Shown in pieces: positions 35,444 to 43,640 of a stretch of 64,000 bases of DNA. Positions within the stretch are counted from its first letter, which is position 1; the number at the start of each line of letters is the position of its first letter. Under the pieces are notes generated by a model that saw only the letters and a program-made list of their open reading frames with translations, searched no databases and had not been told where the DNA came from. The stretch is from assembly GCF_009758415.1 (NCBI RefSeq), contig NZ_WQRF01000008.1, forward strand, positions 25,673 to 89,672, read 5' to 3'. The position numbers and the translations under genes are program-made. The DNA comes from Devosia marina (GTDB lineage Bacteria; Pseudomonadota; Alphaproteobacteria; Rhizobiales; Devosiaceae).

Positions 35444-36022
35444 TTATTTCTCCCCGGCAGGCTTGGCCGGCGCGGACACGTCGCGGCGGATGGCTTCGAT
35501 GAGATGCAGAAGGGTCTGTACGAACATCAGGACGACGCAGACCAGCACCAGCATCTTGAGCAGCGCGGGGGTGGGCGGATTCCACGAAGTGCCCGTGCCT
35601 TCAAGACGGAATTCTCCGCTTGGGGTGTGGGTGGCCTTCCAGGACATGATCCAGCCGGCATAAGCGAGGCCTGCGAAGAAGACCATGGCGATCAGTGAGT
35701 TGATGATATCGAGGATGCGCCGCCCCTTGGGGGATACGGCGTCGTAAATCATGCGGACCCGAATATGCTTGTCGCGGGCAAGGGCGATCGGCCCGCCCAC
35801 AAGGAAGATCGCGGCGATCAGGAAAGTGGTCGTCTCATGCGCCCAGAAGGTGGGTCTATCAAAGACGTAGCGAGAAATAACCTCGAAGACGGTTACGCCA
35901 AAAGCGAGAAATATCGCCCAGGCCAGTGCTTTGCTGATACCGGCTACCGCGCGGTCAAGCGGGGAACGGATCTCGGAATCGCCGCCATCGGCGACCGCCG
36001 GAATGTCGACCTCGTCGGCCAT
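35444..36022 (-). CDS. dctQ: TRAP transporter small permease (DctQ)
   Basis: 192 residues with four hydrophobic segments: ISKALAWAIFLAFGVTVFEVI, FLIAAIFLVGGPIALARDKH (the ARDKHIRV turn is typical), IINSLIAMVFFAGLAYAGWIM, and MLVLVCVVLMFVQTLLHL. The family member couples DctM to DctP. Sits between dctM (2-base gap) and dctP (77-base gap containing a hairpin). Confidence 0.9.
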   Translation of the reverse strand: MADEVDIPAVADGGDSEIRSPLDRAVAGISKALAWAIFLAFGVTVFEVISRYVFDRPTFWAHETTTFLIAAIFLVGGPIALARDKHIRVRMIYDAVSPKGRRILDIINSLIAMVFFAGLAYAGWIMSWKATHTPSGEFRLEGTGTSWNPPTPALLKMLVLVCVVLMFVQTLLHLIEAIRRDVSAPAKPAGEK

Positions 36023-36048
36023 CTGTTCTCTCCTGTGGCGACAAATTA

Positions 36049-36076
36049 GCGCCCGGCGAAGTTCTCCCCCGGGCGC
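36049..36076 (-). terminator. Intercistronic hairpin between dctP and dctQ
   Basis: GCGCCCGG (36049-36056) and CCGGGCGC (36069-36076) with a 12-base loop. Only a weak U-run follows on the minus strand, so it probably protects or partially terminates the dctP message, giving more binding protein than permease. Confidence 0.55.
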
Positions 36077-36099
36077 GTTTCTCTTTGCAGATGACCGGC

Positions 36100-37125
36100 C
36101 TAGAGTAGGTTGCGGCCTTCGAGATAGTCGATGACGGTGTCGTAGTAGCGCTGGGTCATGTCGCTCTTTTCAGCCCAGGACTGCCATTCGTCCTGAGCGA
36201 TACGGCGGAACTTGGCGCGTTCGTCAGCCGACCAGTTGATGATCTCGATATCCGGGTTCTGCTTGGCTTCGGCCACTGCCTCGGCGTCCTGCTGGCGCAC
36301 CGAATAGACATGCTGGAAGATGAACTGGTCGACAGAAGCGCGCAGGATGGCCTTGAGGTCATCGGGCAGCCCGTCCCAGGTTTGCTTGTTCATCGAGATG
36401 TCGATCAGCGGCAGCGAGTGGAAGCCGGGATAGAGCGGATAGTTGGCAATGTCGTTCATGCCCTGGCCCTGGTTGGCCGCGAACACGGTGTAGTCGGCCG
36501 CGTCGATCACGCCCTTGTCCAGCGCGGTGAACACTTCGGAGCCCGGCAGAGCCACGGGAGCAGCACCGGCCTTGGAGAAGATTTCGTAGACCATGCCTTC
36601 GGGCGCGCGCAGCTTGAGACCTTGAAGATCCTCGACGCCACGCAGGGGAATGGAGGCCACGAAGGCTTCCGGCTCAGTCGCGGCAGTGCCGATCAACTGT
36701 ACGCCGTAGGGCTCGACCAGCTCGGCATAGAGATCGTTGCCGCCGCCCGACTTCATGAAGCCGAGCAGTTCGAACGGATCACTCCAGGCGCCCACCAGAT
36801 TGCCCATCATGGCAAAGGCAGGATCCTTGCCGGCAAAATAGCTCGGGTCGGTCAGATGGCCCTGAAGAATGCCGGCGCCGACGGCTTCAAGCGTATCGGT
36901 GTGCGGGACAACAGCGCCAATCGGCAGCAGTTCAATCTCGATGCGACCGCCGGACAGCTCGGTGACGCTATCGGCCCATTTCTGCTTGTTGATGAAGCCC
37001 GGTTCACCGGCGGTTTCCGAGGTCTGGAACGTCCAGCTATATTCCTGGGCCACAGCTGCGCCGCAAAGCAGCAAGGCTGCGACTGCCGAGGCGGTGGTGC
37101 TGACGACAAACTTGGTGAGATTCAC
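36100..37125 (-). CDS. dctP: TRAP transporter substrate-binding protein (DctP)
   Basis: 341 residues, signal peptide to about 26 (LLLCGAAVAQEYSW). The periplasmic DctP fold is recognisable from IEIELLPIGAVVPHTDTLEAVGAGILQG, LQGLKLRAPEGMVYEIFSKAG (the conserved Arg that holds the ligand carboxylate), ALDKGVIDAADY, and FHSLPLIDISMNKQTWDGLP. The overall look is closer to the TakP-like keto-acid binders than to succinate DctP, but the ligand is not certain. First gene of the operon. A GntR-type palindrome lies 97 bases upstream. Confidence 0.9.
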   Translation of the reverse strand: MNLTKFVVSTTASAVAALLLCGAAVAQEYSWTFQTSETAGEPGFINKQKWADSVTELSGGRIEIELLPIGAVVPHTDTLEAVGAGILQGHLTDPSYFAGKDPAFAMMGNLVGAWSDPFELLGFMKSGGGNDLYAELVEPYGVQLIGTAATEPEAFVASIPLRGVEDLQGLKLRAPEGMVYEIFSKAGAAPVALPGSEVFTALDKGVIDAADYTVFAANQGQGMNDIANYPLYPGFHSLPLIDISMNKQTWDGLPDDLKAILRASVDQFIFQHVYSVRQQDAEAVAEAKQNPDIEIINWSADERAKFRRIAQDEWQSWAEKSDMTQRYYDTVIDYLEGRNLL

Positions 37126-37221
37126 GATGTCCTCCCTTTCGATGTTCCAATTGACTTACGTGCCGCAGGAGCACATCGAAACTCCCGCACCATTGGCTCG
37201 CCAGTCTGCACGGATTGGCCA

Positions 37222-37239
37222 TTTGATCAACTGGTCAAA
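37222..37239. promoter_or_regulatory. GntR-like imperfect palindrome upstream of the TRAP operon
   Basis: TTTGATCAACTGGTCAAA: the arms pair at 7 of 9 positions and contain the TGGTCA/TGATCA core seen in FadR-subfamily GntR operators. 97 bases before the dctP ATG. No GntR gene is in the window. The surrounding 37126-37463 holds no gene. Confidence 0.45.
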
Positions 37240-37463
37240 GGCAGAGGTCACCTTCTATCCACATTGCAGGGAGCAAAAGAACGGCGCGGCGAACGCCAGC
37301 GCGCCGGGCCGAAATCAGTTTGCTTTGTGGGGGATCAGGCGCTGTTTGCGCTGAACCAGCACAAATACGAGGTCCAGACAGCCGCCGCCCGAAATTCGAC
37401 AGACTGGCCCTGATGACGCTAACCGGGGCGCAATAATGCGGCGGCAGCTTTGTGGTGCTGGTG

Positions 37464-38036
37464 TCAGTACAGCCGGATTGAGGAGAGGTTGTCGCGCAGA
37501 TATTGGTGAAGAACGGGCTGGCTCTCTGCGATGCGTTCGCAATAGGACTGGAAAAAGCGGTCGCGGCAGATGGCGGCGCTGGTTGGTGTCCTCACCTGGA
37601 TCGAGGAAATGGTGTTGTCCCAGCCCCAGGTGGCCAGATCCTGAAAGACGTCGCCGGAATCGGCGCAGAAAGTGCGGCCCGTGTAATGCGTGCCTTCGTA
37701 GAAGCACATTTCGCCACCGGCCAGGTCGGGCCATTTATTGTCGGGGTCCAGAATCGGCCAGTGCGGATCCTTGCCGAAGTCGATGGCGGCCTTGCCGGTC
37801 CAGCCGCGACCGCCGGGGCCATCGATATTGCACCAGAGCTGCTGGCAGCGGAGGATCTTGATGGCCTGTTCGCCGGCAATCTCGCCGGTGATGGCATAGG
37901 CGTCGCCCGGTCCGGCGCGCAGGACGAGAGCGGCGCGGCTCCAGCCATGGCTGCCGGAGGGGGAGGCGGACAGGGCGGGAAGGCTGGGCAGAAGCGAGAT
38001 GGCAAGGGCTAGTGCGAGGGCGAAAAGCGAGCGCAT
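37464..38036 (-). CDS. Secreted SH3b plus beta/gamma-crystallin-like (I36 inhibitor type) protein
   Basis: 190 residues from the ATG at 38036; another ATG four codons upstream is possible. Signal peptide (SLFALALALAISLLPSLPALSA), SH3b domain (LVLRAGPGDAYAITGEIAGEQAI, CQQLWCNIDGPGGRGWTGKAAI), then MCFYEGTHYTGRTFCADSG with WGWDNTISSIQVR, the pattern of beta/gamma crystallins and the peptidase inhibitor I36 family. A Cys-rich end follows (ICRDRFFQSYCERI). Same architecture as the next gene, so the pair is probably an old duplication. Confidence 0.82.
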   Translation of the reverse strand: MRSLFALALALAISLLPSLPALSASPSGSHGWSRAALVLRAGPGDAYAITGEIAGEQAIKILRCQQLWCNIDGPGGRGWTGKAAIDFGKDPHWPILDPDNKWPDLAGGEMCFYEGTHYTGRTFCADSGDVFQDLATWGWDNTISSIQVRTPTSAAICRDRFFQSYCERIAESQPVLHQYLRDNLSSIRLY

Positions 38037-38147
38037 GGCAATATCCATCTGTCTGTTCGGCGTGAGGTTAGCCTGCCTTGCCAGATGTTGCAAAGCAAAG
38101 CGCCGCCCTTTTTTGGGGGCGGCGCGAAAAGCTCTTGTCTAACGATC

Positions 38148-38810
38148 CTAGCGAACGCGGATCGAGGCGATGTAGTTGTCGTAGTCGCCCAGCGACGATG
38201 CGCCGGTGGTGTAGGTGCGGCAGAAGCGGAAATTCTCCTGCGAACAAACCTGAACGGTCAGGCCGGCCGGATTGTCAAAGGAGGAAATGCGGTCGGTCCA
38301 GCCGCGCAGGTCCCGAACGGATTCGCCTTCTTCCATGCAGAAGCTGTCGCCACGGAAGCGGGTGCGGTCATAGAAACAGACTTCGTCATAGACTGGTTGG
38401 ACGACCGGCGGGCGCGGGGGACGGGGCTGGGGACTGTTGCCATTGCCCACGCCAATGCTGATTTGCGGGCCATCGGGGCCACCAATGGTGAAACCGAAGG
38501 AAAGACCGGGATTGGACGGATTGACCGGGCGGCCGCCGGCGCTGAGATAGCTTGCCGAGACCCAACCATCGGGACCCGGCTTGACTACATAGCACCAAGA
38601 CGACTGGCAGCGCTGCACGTCGACCTGTTCGCCGCGGCGCAAGGTGTCGACAACGGCATAGCCGGTGCCTGGGCCAGAGCGCACATTGACATTGCTGGTG
38701 GCGGTGCCGGGCGCGGCTTGTGCTGCGGGCAGGAAGACCACCACGGCAGCGGCGGCCACGGCGATGCCGGTGGCCAGATTCAGAAGATTCCTGCGGGTCT
38801 GACGATGCAT
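38148..38810 (-). CDS. Secreted SH3b plus beta/gamma-crystallin-like (I36 inhibitor type) protein
   Basis: 220 residues from the ATG at 38810 (GGAGG nine bases before). Signal segment (LATGIAVAAAAVVVFLPAAQA), an SH3b domain nearly the same as that at 18840 (SNVNVRSGPGTGYAVVDTLR, CYVVKPGPDGWVSASYL), a Pro/Gly-rich linker, then VCFYDRTRFRGDSFCMEEG with GWTDRISSFDN and a final IASIRVR. The crystallin module may bind calcium or inhibit a protease; neither is shown. Precedes the paralogue at 37464 on the same strand by 111 bases. Confidence 0.83.
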   Translation of the reverse strand: MHRQTRRNLLNLATGIAVAAAAVVVFLPAAQAAPGTATSNVNVRSGPGTGYAVVDTLRRGEQVDVQRCQSSWCYVVKPGPDGWVSASYLSAGGRPVNPSNPGLSFGFTIGGPDGPQISIGVGNGNSPQPRPPRPPVVQPVYDEVCFYDRTRFRGDSFCMEEGESVRDLRGWTDRISSFDNPAGLTVQVCSQENFRFCRTYTTGASSLGDYDNYIASIRVR

Positions 38811-39039
38811 GACATGCTCCCTCCGGCTCGATCTTGCCGGCCCCGGACGTCCGGGGCGACGCATTTCGGCGATCGCGCCATTTGTATATGACTCAAGAAA
38901 CGAAATCTTAGCGCAAAGAGTTCCGGCAATGTCGGTGGGAGTATTCAAATGGTGAATATCCCAGGGCCACTGTCGGAGCGCCGGGAGACAATTGAGCAAA
39001 TTCTAGCTGAACGCAGTCTGAACGGGTCTGGCAGTCGCC

Positions 39040-39429
39040 TTATTGCGGCGGAATGGGGCGCTTTTTGCCGGTTTCGTCGAGCGAGACATAGACGAAGCGC
39101 GCCTCGGTGACCTTGGTGCGTTCATCCAGGCGGTTGCGGCGAACCCAGGCTTCGAGGCCGACCGTAATAGAAGTGTTGCCGGTACGTTCAATATCGGCAT
39201 AGACGCAAAGCACGTCACCCACCTTGACCGGAGCGATGAAGGTCATAGCTTCCACGGCTACGGTGACCACGCGACCCTTGACCCGTTCGACGGCGGCGAT
39301 GGCGCCGGCAATGTCCATCTGGCTCATCACCCAGCCACCGAAGATATCACCGGCCGGGTTGGTATCGGCGGGCATGGCCAGGGTGCGGATGATGAGGGCG
39401 CCGGTGGGTTCGGTTGCGTCGGACTGCAT
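39040..39429 (-). CDS. Acyl-CoA thioesterase, YciA-type hotdog protein
   Basis: 129 residues from the ATG at 39429. Hotdog-fold signature of the YciA/acyl-CoA hydrolase group: LIIRTLAMPADTNPAGDIFGGWVMSQMD (N24-D..GG region, described as a segment) then VVTVAVEAMTFIAPVKVGDVLCVYA. Hydrolyses acyl-CoA to free acid and CoA; chain-length preference unknown. Separated by 11 bases from the tdk stop, so it is transcribed after tdk. Confidence 0.9.
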   Translation of the reverse strand: MQSDATEPTGALIIRTLAMPADTNPAGDIFGGWVMSQMDIAGAIAAVERVKGRVVTVAVEAMTFIAPVKVGDVLCVYADIERTGNTSITVGLEAWVRRNRLDERTKVTEARFVYVSLDETGKKRPIPPQ

Positions 39430-39440
39430 GATTGGGGTTC

Positions 39441-40037
39441 CTATTCTGGGCGCTTGACGGGCCAGCGGCCCACGGCCTCTTCCCAATGCTTGCGGCACAG
39501 GGACAGGTAGACCGACTTCTCAATGGAGACCTGGTCACCATCGGTGAGGACGCGGCCCGACATGTCCTGGCGCACCACCATGGTGGCCTTGGCGCCGCAG
39601 GTGCAGATGGTGCGGATTTCGCGCAGCGTATCAGCTATGGCCAGCAGTTCCATCGCGCCGGGGAACAGCTTGCCCTGAAAGTCGGTCCTGAGGCCATAGC
39701 ACATGACCGGGATATTGAGCCGGTCCGCCACGCGGGCCAGTTGCCAAACCTGCTCGCGGGTGAGGAACTGGGCTTCGTCGATAAAGACGCAATCGACCTT
39801 GGATTCCTCGTCATAGTCGCGAATGGACTGGTAGAGGTCATCGCCCGCAGCATAGAGATCGGCTTCTTCGGCGATGCCGATGCGAGACGTGATCAGGCCA
39901 ACCCCGTCCTCGGCATAGAGCGCGGAGGTGTAGAGCAAAGGGCGCATGCCGCGCTCGCGGTAGTTATGCGCCGCCTGCAGCAGCAAGGTGGACTTGCCGG
40001 CATTCATCGCCGCATAGGAAAAATAGAGCTTGGCCAT
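39441..40037 (-). CDS. tdk: Thymidine kinase
   Basis: Salvage enzyme that phosphorylates thymidine with ATP. 198 residues from the ATG at 40037. P-loop AAMNAGKSTLLLQAA (9-23), the lid and base-binding region IDEAQFLTREQVWQLARV, YGLRTDFQGKLFPG and the zinc-binding Cys set near the end (ICTCGAKATM ... LCRKHW). Upstream, 76 bases before the ATG, stands a terminator in the same direction (40113-40137), which could attenuate tdk. Confidence 0.95.
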   Translation of the reverse strand: MAKLYFSYAAMNAGKSTLLLQAAHNYRERGMRPLLYTSALYAEDGVGLITSRIGIAEEADLYAAGDDLYQSIRDYDEESKVDCVFIDEAQFLTREQVWQLARVADRLNIPVMCYGLRTDFQGKLFPGAMELLAIADTLREIRTICTCGAKATMVVRQDMSGRVLTDGDQVSIEKSVYLSLCRKHWEEAVGRWPVKRPE

Positions 40038-40112
40038 GGTCGCGCCTGAAACGGGGCTTTTGTTGTGGCGCAGCGACGAGGCCGGTGCGAGGCAAAATGC
40101 GGCGCGGTCCAC

Positions 40113-40137
40113 AAAAAAAGGCCGCCCTGAGGCGGCC
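40113..40137 (-). terminator. Intrinsic terminator upstream of tdk
   Basis: Minus strand GGCCGCC (40137-40131), loop TCAG, GGCGGCC (40126-40120), seven U (40119-40113). No protein gene on this strand lies upstream of it before 40394, so it ends either a leader RNA or a small RNA. Confidence 0.8.
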
Positions 40138-40393
40138 AGGACCGATCTTGTCGGTCGGGAAGGCCGGGGGTTGGCGGTCCGGGCCCTCCGATGCCGGCGC
40201 GGCGTTGGGGACGCGGGGCTGGCAATCCTGGCCAATGGGGTGAGCCGGGATAAGCGGACCGTATTAAGCCAAGATGACAGGGCCGTGACGACACTATTGC
40301 AATGCCCGATTTATTGTCTTGCCCTGGCTTGTTCAGCTTCGGTTCAGGTGGTGGAGACAAGATTTGAAGGCACAGAACTTCCAGAGGATTACC

Positions 40394-40783
40394 ATGCCGA
40401 GATTTTCCCGTTTGATTGCCGCTCTTGTTCTGGCCTGTGCGGCGGCCATGCCGGCAGCGGCTTCGCCCGCCGGCGTGTGGGAGCTGGAAACGCGCGACAC
40501 CCGGTTTGCGCTGGATCTGTGCGGGGACGGCACGCAGCTGTGTGGCGAGCTGGTCTGGCTGTCCGACGCCGACTACAACGATCAGTACAAGCCCTATCTC
40601 AATCGTCCCATGGCGCAGGCGCTGGCGCCCACCGGGCCGGGAAAATGGAAAGGGACGCTGCATCTGTTCGGGCACCGGATGAGCGGGACGATCACCCAGC
40701 ATAGCGAGAACCATATGACGCTGTCCGGCTGTGCGTTCCTGGTGGTCTGCAAGACCTATCAGATGTACCGGCACGCGCCATGA
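40394..40783 (+). CDS. DUF2147 secreted protein
   Basis: 129 residues from the ATG at 40394 (AGAGGA six bases before). Signal peptide (FSRLIAALVLACAAAMPAAA), then the DUF2147 pattern: SPAGVWELETRDTRFALDLCGDGTQLCGELVWL, in segments, and KGTLHLFGHRMSGTI, ending GCAFLVVCKTYQMYR. Paired cysteines suggest a disulfide-bonded periplasmic protein. DUF2147 proteins are lipocalin-like in structure but functionally uncharacterised. Tandem with a close paralogue, ATGA overlap. Confidence 0.85.
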   Translation: MPRFSRLIAALVLACAAAMPAAASPAGVWELETRDTRFALDLCGDGTQLCGELVWLSDADYNDQYKPYLNRPMAQALAPTGPGKWKGTLHLFGHRMSGTITQHSENHMTLSGCAFLVVCKTYQMYRHAP

Positions 40784-41160
40784 TGCGGGCGATTCTGGCA
40801 TCTTTGTTCGCGCTGATGGCGGTGGCGCCGACCTTGGCCTCGCCGGTCGGGGTGTGGGAAATCGAAATGCGGGATTCGCGTTATGACGTGACCCTGTGCG
40901 GTGACGGCACGCAGCTTTGTGCCGAGCTGATCTGGCTGGGCAATGGCGCGGACAGTGCAGAAAATCTCCCCTATCTCAACACCATGCTGATTGACCATGC
41001 GGTGCAGACCGGGCCGGTTGAGTGGAAGGGCGAGTTGCACATTTATGGGCAGAGTGCGGCCGGGACGATTACCCAGGTCAGCGAAGACCAGATCACGCTC
41101 AGGGGGTGCGTAGCCCTTGTGATCTGCAAGAGCTACCAGATGTATCGCTATGGCGAATAG
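40780..41160 (+). CDS. DUF2147 secreted protein (tandem paralogue)
   Basis: 126 residues. It starts inside the previous gene's stop (ATGA). Signal peptide (RAILASLFALMAVAPTLA), then SPVGVWEIEMRDSRYDVTLC, GDGTQLCAELIWL, WKGELHIYGQSAAGTI and GCVALVICKSYQMYR. Position-by-position resemblance to the preceding product is strong throughout, so this is a recent tandem duplication with divergence in the middle. Function unknown. Confidence 0.85.
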   Translation: MMRAILASLFALMAVAPTLASPVGVWEIEMRDSRYDVTLCGDGTQLCAELIWLGNGADSAENLPYLNTMLIDHAVQTGPVEWKGELHIYGQSAAGTITQVSEDQITLRGCVALVICKSYQMYRYGE

Positions 41161-41166
41161 GGAACC

Positions 41167-42072
41167 CTAGTTCACCGTTCTTGGAACATGCACCTTGCGG
41201 CGGGCCCAGAGCGGCGGGATCGCTTCTACCAGCAGGATCGCCGCAAAGATCAGCGCCGCGCCGGCATAGCCGATCAGGGGCAGGCGCTCGCCCAGCACCA
41301 CTGCCGCGCCCAATGCTGCGAACAGGCTTTCCGCCGAGAGGATGATAGCGGCATTCGCGGCAGGCACATGCTGCTGGCCGACGGCCTGCAGGGTAAATCC
41401 GACAGCCGTTGAGAGGACGGCAGCATAGGCGATCTCGATCCAGCCGGCAGAAATGGCCGCAAAGGTCGGGGCTTCGGTGGGCAGGGCGATGACGCTGGCG
41501 GCGATGCCGGCGAACAGGAAGCTGACCGACGACACGAAGATGGGCAGGCCCGTCATTTTGGCGACATGGCCGAGCAGCAGCACATGCATGGCCCAGAACA
41601 CGGCGCTGCCGATGATGATCCAGTCGCCGAAGTTGAAGCTGTCGAGGCCGCCGCCATTCAAGAAATAGATGCCGACCAGGGCTAGCGGCACGCCGGCGAA
41701 GACGATCGGGTGGGGGCGCATTCTGAACAGTGCGAAGCCGAGCAACGGCACAAAGAACACGTAAAGACCGGTGAGGAAGCCACCATTGGTCGCTGTCGTG
41801 GTGAGCAGGCCGACCTGCTGCATCCATGAGCCGAGGAAGAACACGGTGCTCATGGCCATGATGAAGAACCAATGGGTGCCGGTGAGCCTGACGGCCTTGC
41901 GCCGCAGTTCATTCAGGGCCAGCGGCAGGATGAGCAGGCCGCCGATGAGAAAGCGAACGCCGGCAAAGGTCAGTGGCCCCATGGCGTCCATCGCGGATTT
42001 CTGCGCGATGAAGGCGAAGCCCCAGAACATGGTGCAAAGCAGAAGCAGGAGGGAGGCGAGGGGACGGGACAT
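41167..42072 (-). CDS. EamA/DMT family transporter
   Basis: 301-residue inner-membrane protein with about ten hydrophobic helices in two EamA repeats: LLLLCTMFWGFAFIAQKSAM at the N-terminus and a second half starting near IIIGSAVFWAMHVLLLGHVA, with ALLSAESLFAALGAAVVLGE-like ILSAESLFAALGAAVVLGE. Drug/metabolite transporter superfamily, usually exporters of amino acids or metabolites. Substrate unknown. Convergent with the DUF2147 pair, 6-base gap. Confidence 0.9.
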   Translation of the reverse strand: MSRPLASLLLLLCTMFWGFAFIAQKSAMDAMGPLTFAGVRFLIGGLLILPLALNELRRKAVRLTGTHWFFIMAMSTVFFLGSWMQQVGLLTTTATNGGFLTGLYVFFVPLLGFALFRMRPHPIVFAGVPLALVGIYFLNGGGLDSFNFGDWIIIGSAVFWAMHVLLLGHVAKMTGLPIFVSSVSFLFAGIAASVIALPTEAPTFAAISAGWIEIAYAAVLSTAVGFTLQAVGQQHVPAANAAIILSAESLFAALGAAVVLGERLPLIGYAGAALIFAAILLVEAIPPLWARRKVHVPRTVN

Positions 42073-42096
42073 TGGTGTGTGTTTCTCGTGGATGGA

Positions 42097-42221
42097 ACCC
42101 CCTCATCCGTCTCGCCCTGCGGGCGATCCACCCTCTCCCCGATGAGGAGAGGAACAAGGGGCACAGGCCTATTCTACTCCCCATCGGGGAGAGGGTGGCG
42201 CGTAGCGCCGGATGAGGTTGC
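42097..42221. repeat. Palindromic intergenic repeat, family A-like, long inverted form
   Basis: CCCCTCATCCG...CCACCCTCTCCCCGATGAGG on the left and CCCCATCGGGGAGAGGGTGG...CGCCGGATGAGG on the right form a long imperfect inverted repeat filling the gap between the EamA start and the class V aminotransferase stop. Confidence 0.75.
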
Positions 42222-43457
42222 CTATTGTAGCTCGGTGTCGAGTGCTGAGATGAGCTGCTGGATCTCTTCAGGTGTGGTGTAGTGCACGAAGGAGAGGCGG
42301 AGGACGCCGTGATTGTGGGGGTCGATGCCCAGTGCTTCGAGCAGGCGCACGGCGTAGAAATTGCCGCCCGAGGCCATGACGCCGTGGCGGGCGAGGCGTC
42401 GGGCGATGTCGATGCCCGGTTCTTTTGCCAGCACGGCAATGGTGGGCGCGCGGGTGGTGGCGTCGGCGGGGCCGATGAGCCGGAGGTCATTGCGGCTGCG
42501 CAGATAGTCGAGCAGGGGGGCGGCCAGCGCCACTTCCTGGGCGCGCATGGCGGCATGCGCGCGGCGGAATGGATCGGCGCCCTCGATCGAGGCGGGCGCC
42601 AGCGCGGCGATTTGTTCGAGATAGTCCACAATGCCGGCGGTGGCGGCGATCTGGGCGTGATCGGGGCCAGCCGGGGTCAGGCGGTAGCGCAGCTTGGCAT
42701 CGTTGAAGAAATGCCCCTGATTGGGCAGCGCGCGGGCGAGATCGGGCCGGATGGCCATGACGCCCTGATGCGGACCATAGGTCTTGTAGGCGGAAAAGAA
42801 ATAGATGTCGGCGCCAAGCGCGGCGAGATCGGGCAGGCCATGGGGCGCATAGCTTACGCCGTCAATAGCGAGGACGGCGCCGACGGCATGGGCGCGGGCG
42901 GCGATCTCGGCGACCGGGTTGATGTCACCAACGATGTTGGAACAATGCGGCGCGGCGACCAGCTTGACCTTCTCGTCGAGCAGGGTGTCGAGGCTATCGA
43001 GCGAAAGGCGGGCGGTTTCGGGATCAACCTGCCATTCACGCACTTCCATGCCGCGCTCGGCCAGGCGGCGCCAATTGCCGGTATTGGCCTCGTGGTCCTG
43101 ATTGGTGACGATGATGGCATCACCGGGCTTCAGCCAATCGGCGAAGGCCTTGCCCAGCACATAGGTGTTGGCGGAGCTTGAGGGGCCGATATGGATCCAG
43201 TCGGTGGCAACGTTGAGCGCCTGGGCCAGTTGTTTATAGGCGCGGTCCATGGCCTGTCCGGCGGCCTCGGAGGCGGCATAAACGCCATAAGGCTGCACCT
43301 TGGTGGCGCGATAATAGTGGTCGAGGATGTCGAGCGTCGCCTGGGACGTGTAGGAGCCCCCCGCGTTTTCGAAGAAAGCCTGGCCATTCAGGCTCGGTTC
43401 GGCAAAGGCCGGGAACAGCGCGCGAATGGGCGCCGGATCGAGGGGAAGAGTGGTCAT
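42222..43457 (-). CDS. Class V aminotransferase / cysteine desulfurase-like PLP enzyme
   Basis: 411 residues from the ATG at 43457. It begins with RALFPAFAEPSLNGQAFFENAGGSY, then HIGPSSSANTYVLGKAFADWL, DHEANTGNWRRLAERG, HCSNIVGDINPVAEI, AIDGVSYAPHGLPDL and the PLP lysine in FFSAYKTYGPHQG. This arrangement belongs to the cysteine-desulfurase-like branch with NifS/Csd fold; I do not see the typical active-site Cys loop of IscS. Could act as a desulfurase, lyase or epimerase. No operon partner. Confidence 0.83.
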   Translation of the reverse strand: MTTLPLDPAPIRALFPAFAEPSLNGQAFFENAGGSYTSQATLDILDHYYRATKVQPYGVYAASEAAGQAMDRAYKQLAQALNVATDWIHIGPSSSANTYVLGKAFADWLKPGDAIIVTNQDHEANTGNWRRLAERGMEVREWQVDPETARLSLDSLDTLLDEKVKLVAAPHCSNIVGDINPVAEIAARAHAVGAVLAIDGVSYAPHGLPDLAALGADIYFFSAYKTYGPHQGVMAIRPDLARALPNQGHFFNDAKLRYRLTPAGPDHAQIAATAGIVDYLEQIAALAPASIEGADPFRRAHAAMRAQEVALAAPLLDYLRSRNDLRLIGPADATTRAPTIAVLAKEPGIDIARRLARHGVMASGGNFYAVRLLEALGIDPHNHGVLRLSFVHYTTPEEIQQLISALDTELQ

Positions 43458-43640
43458 GATTGCCCGCAACAGATTACGGTCATCACTGGTAATCGAGCCG
43501 AGGACAAAAGCAAACCCCGGCTGTTGAGAGCCGGGGTTTGGCGGCGCCTGCCATGGCTTGGGGCCTGCAGGAACCGCGGGTCGACCTGCCGACGAAGGAG
43601 TGCGACAGGCCGGGTCTGGAGGTCCGGCGCCGGGCCGGCC

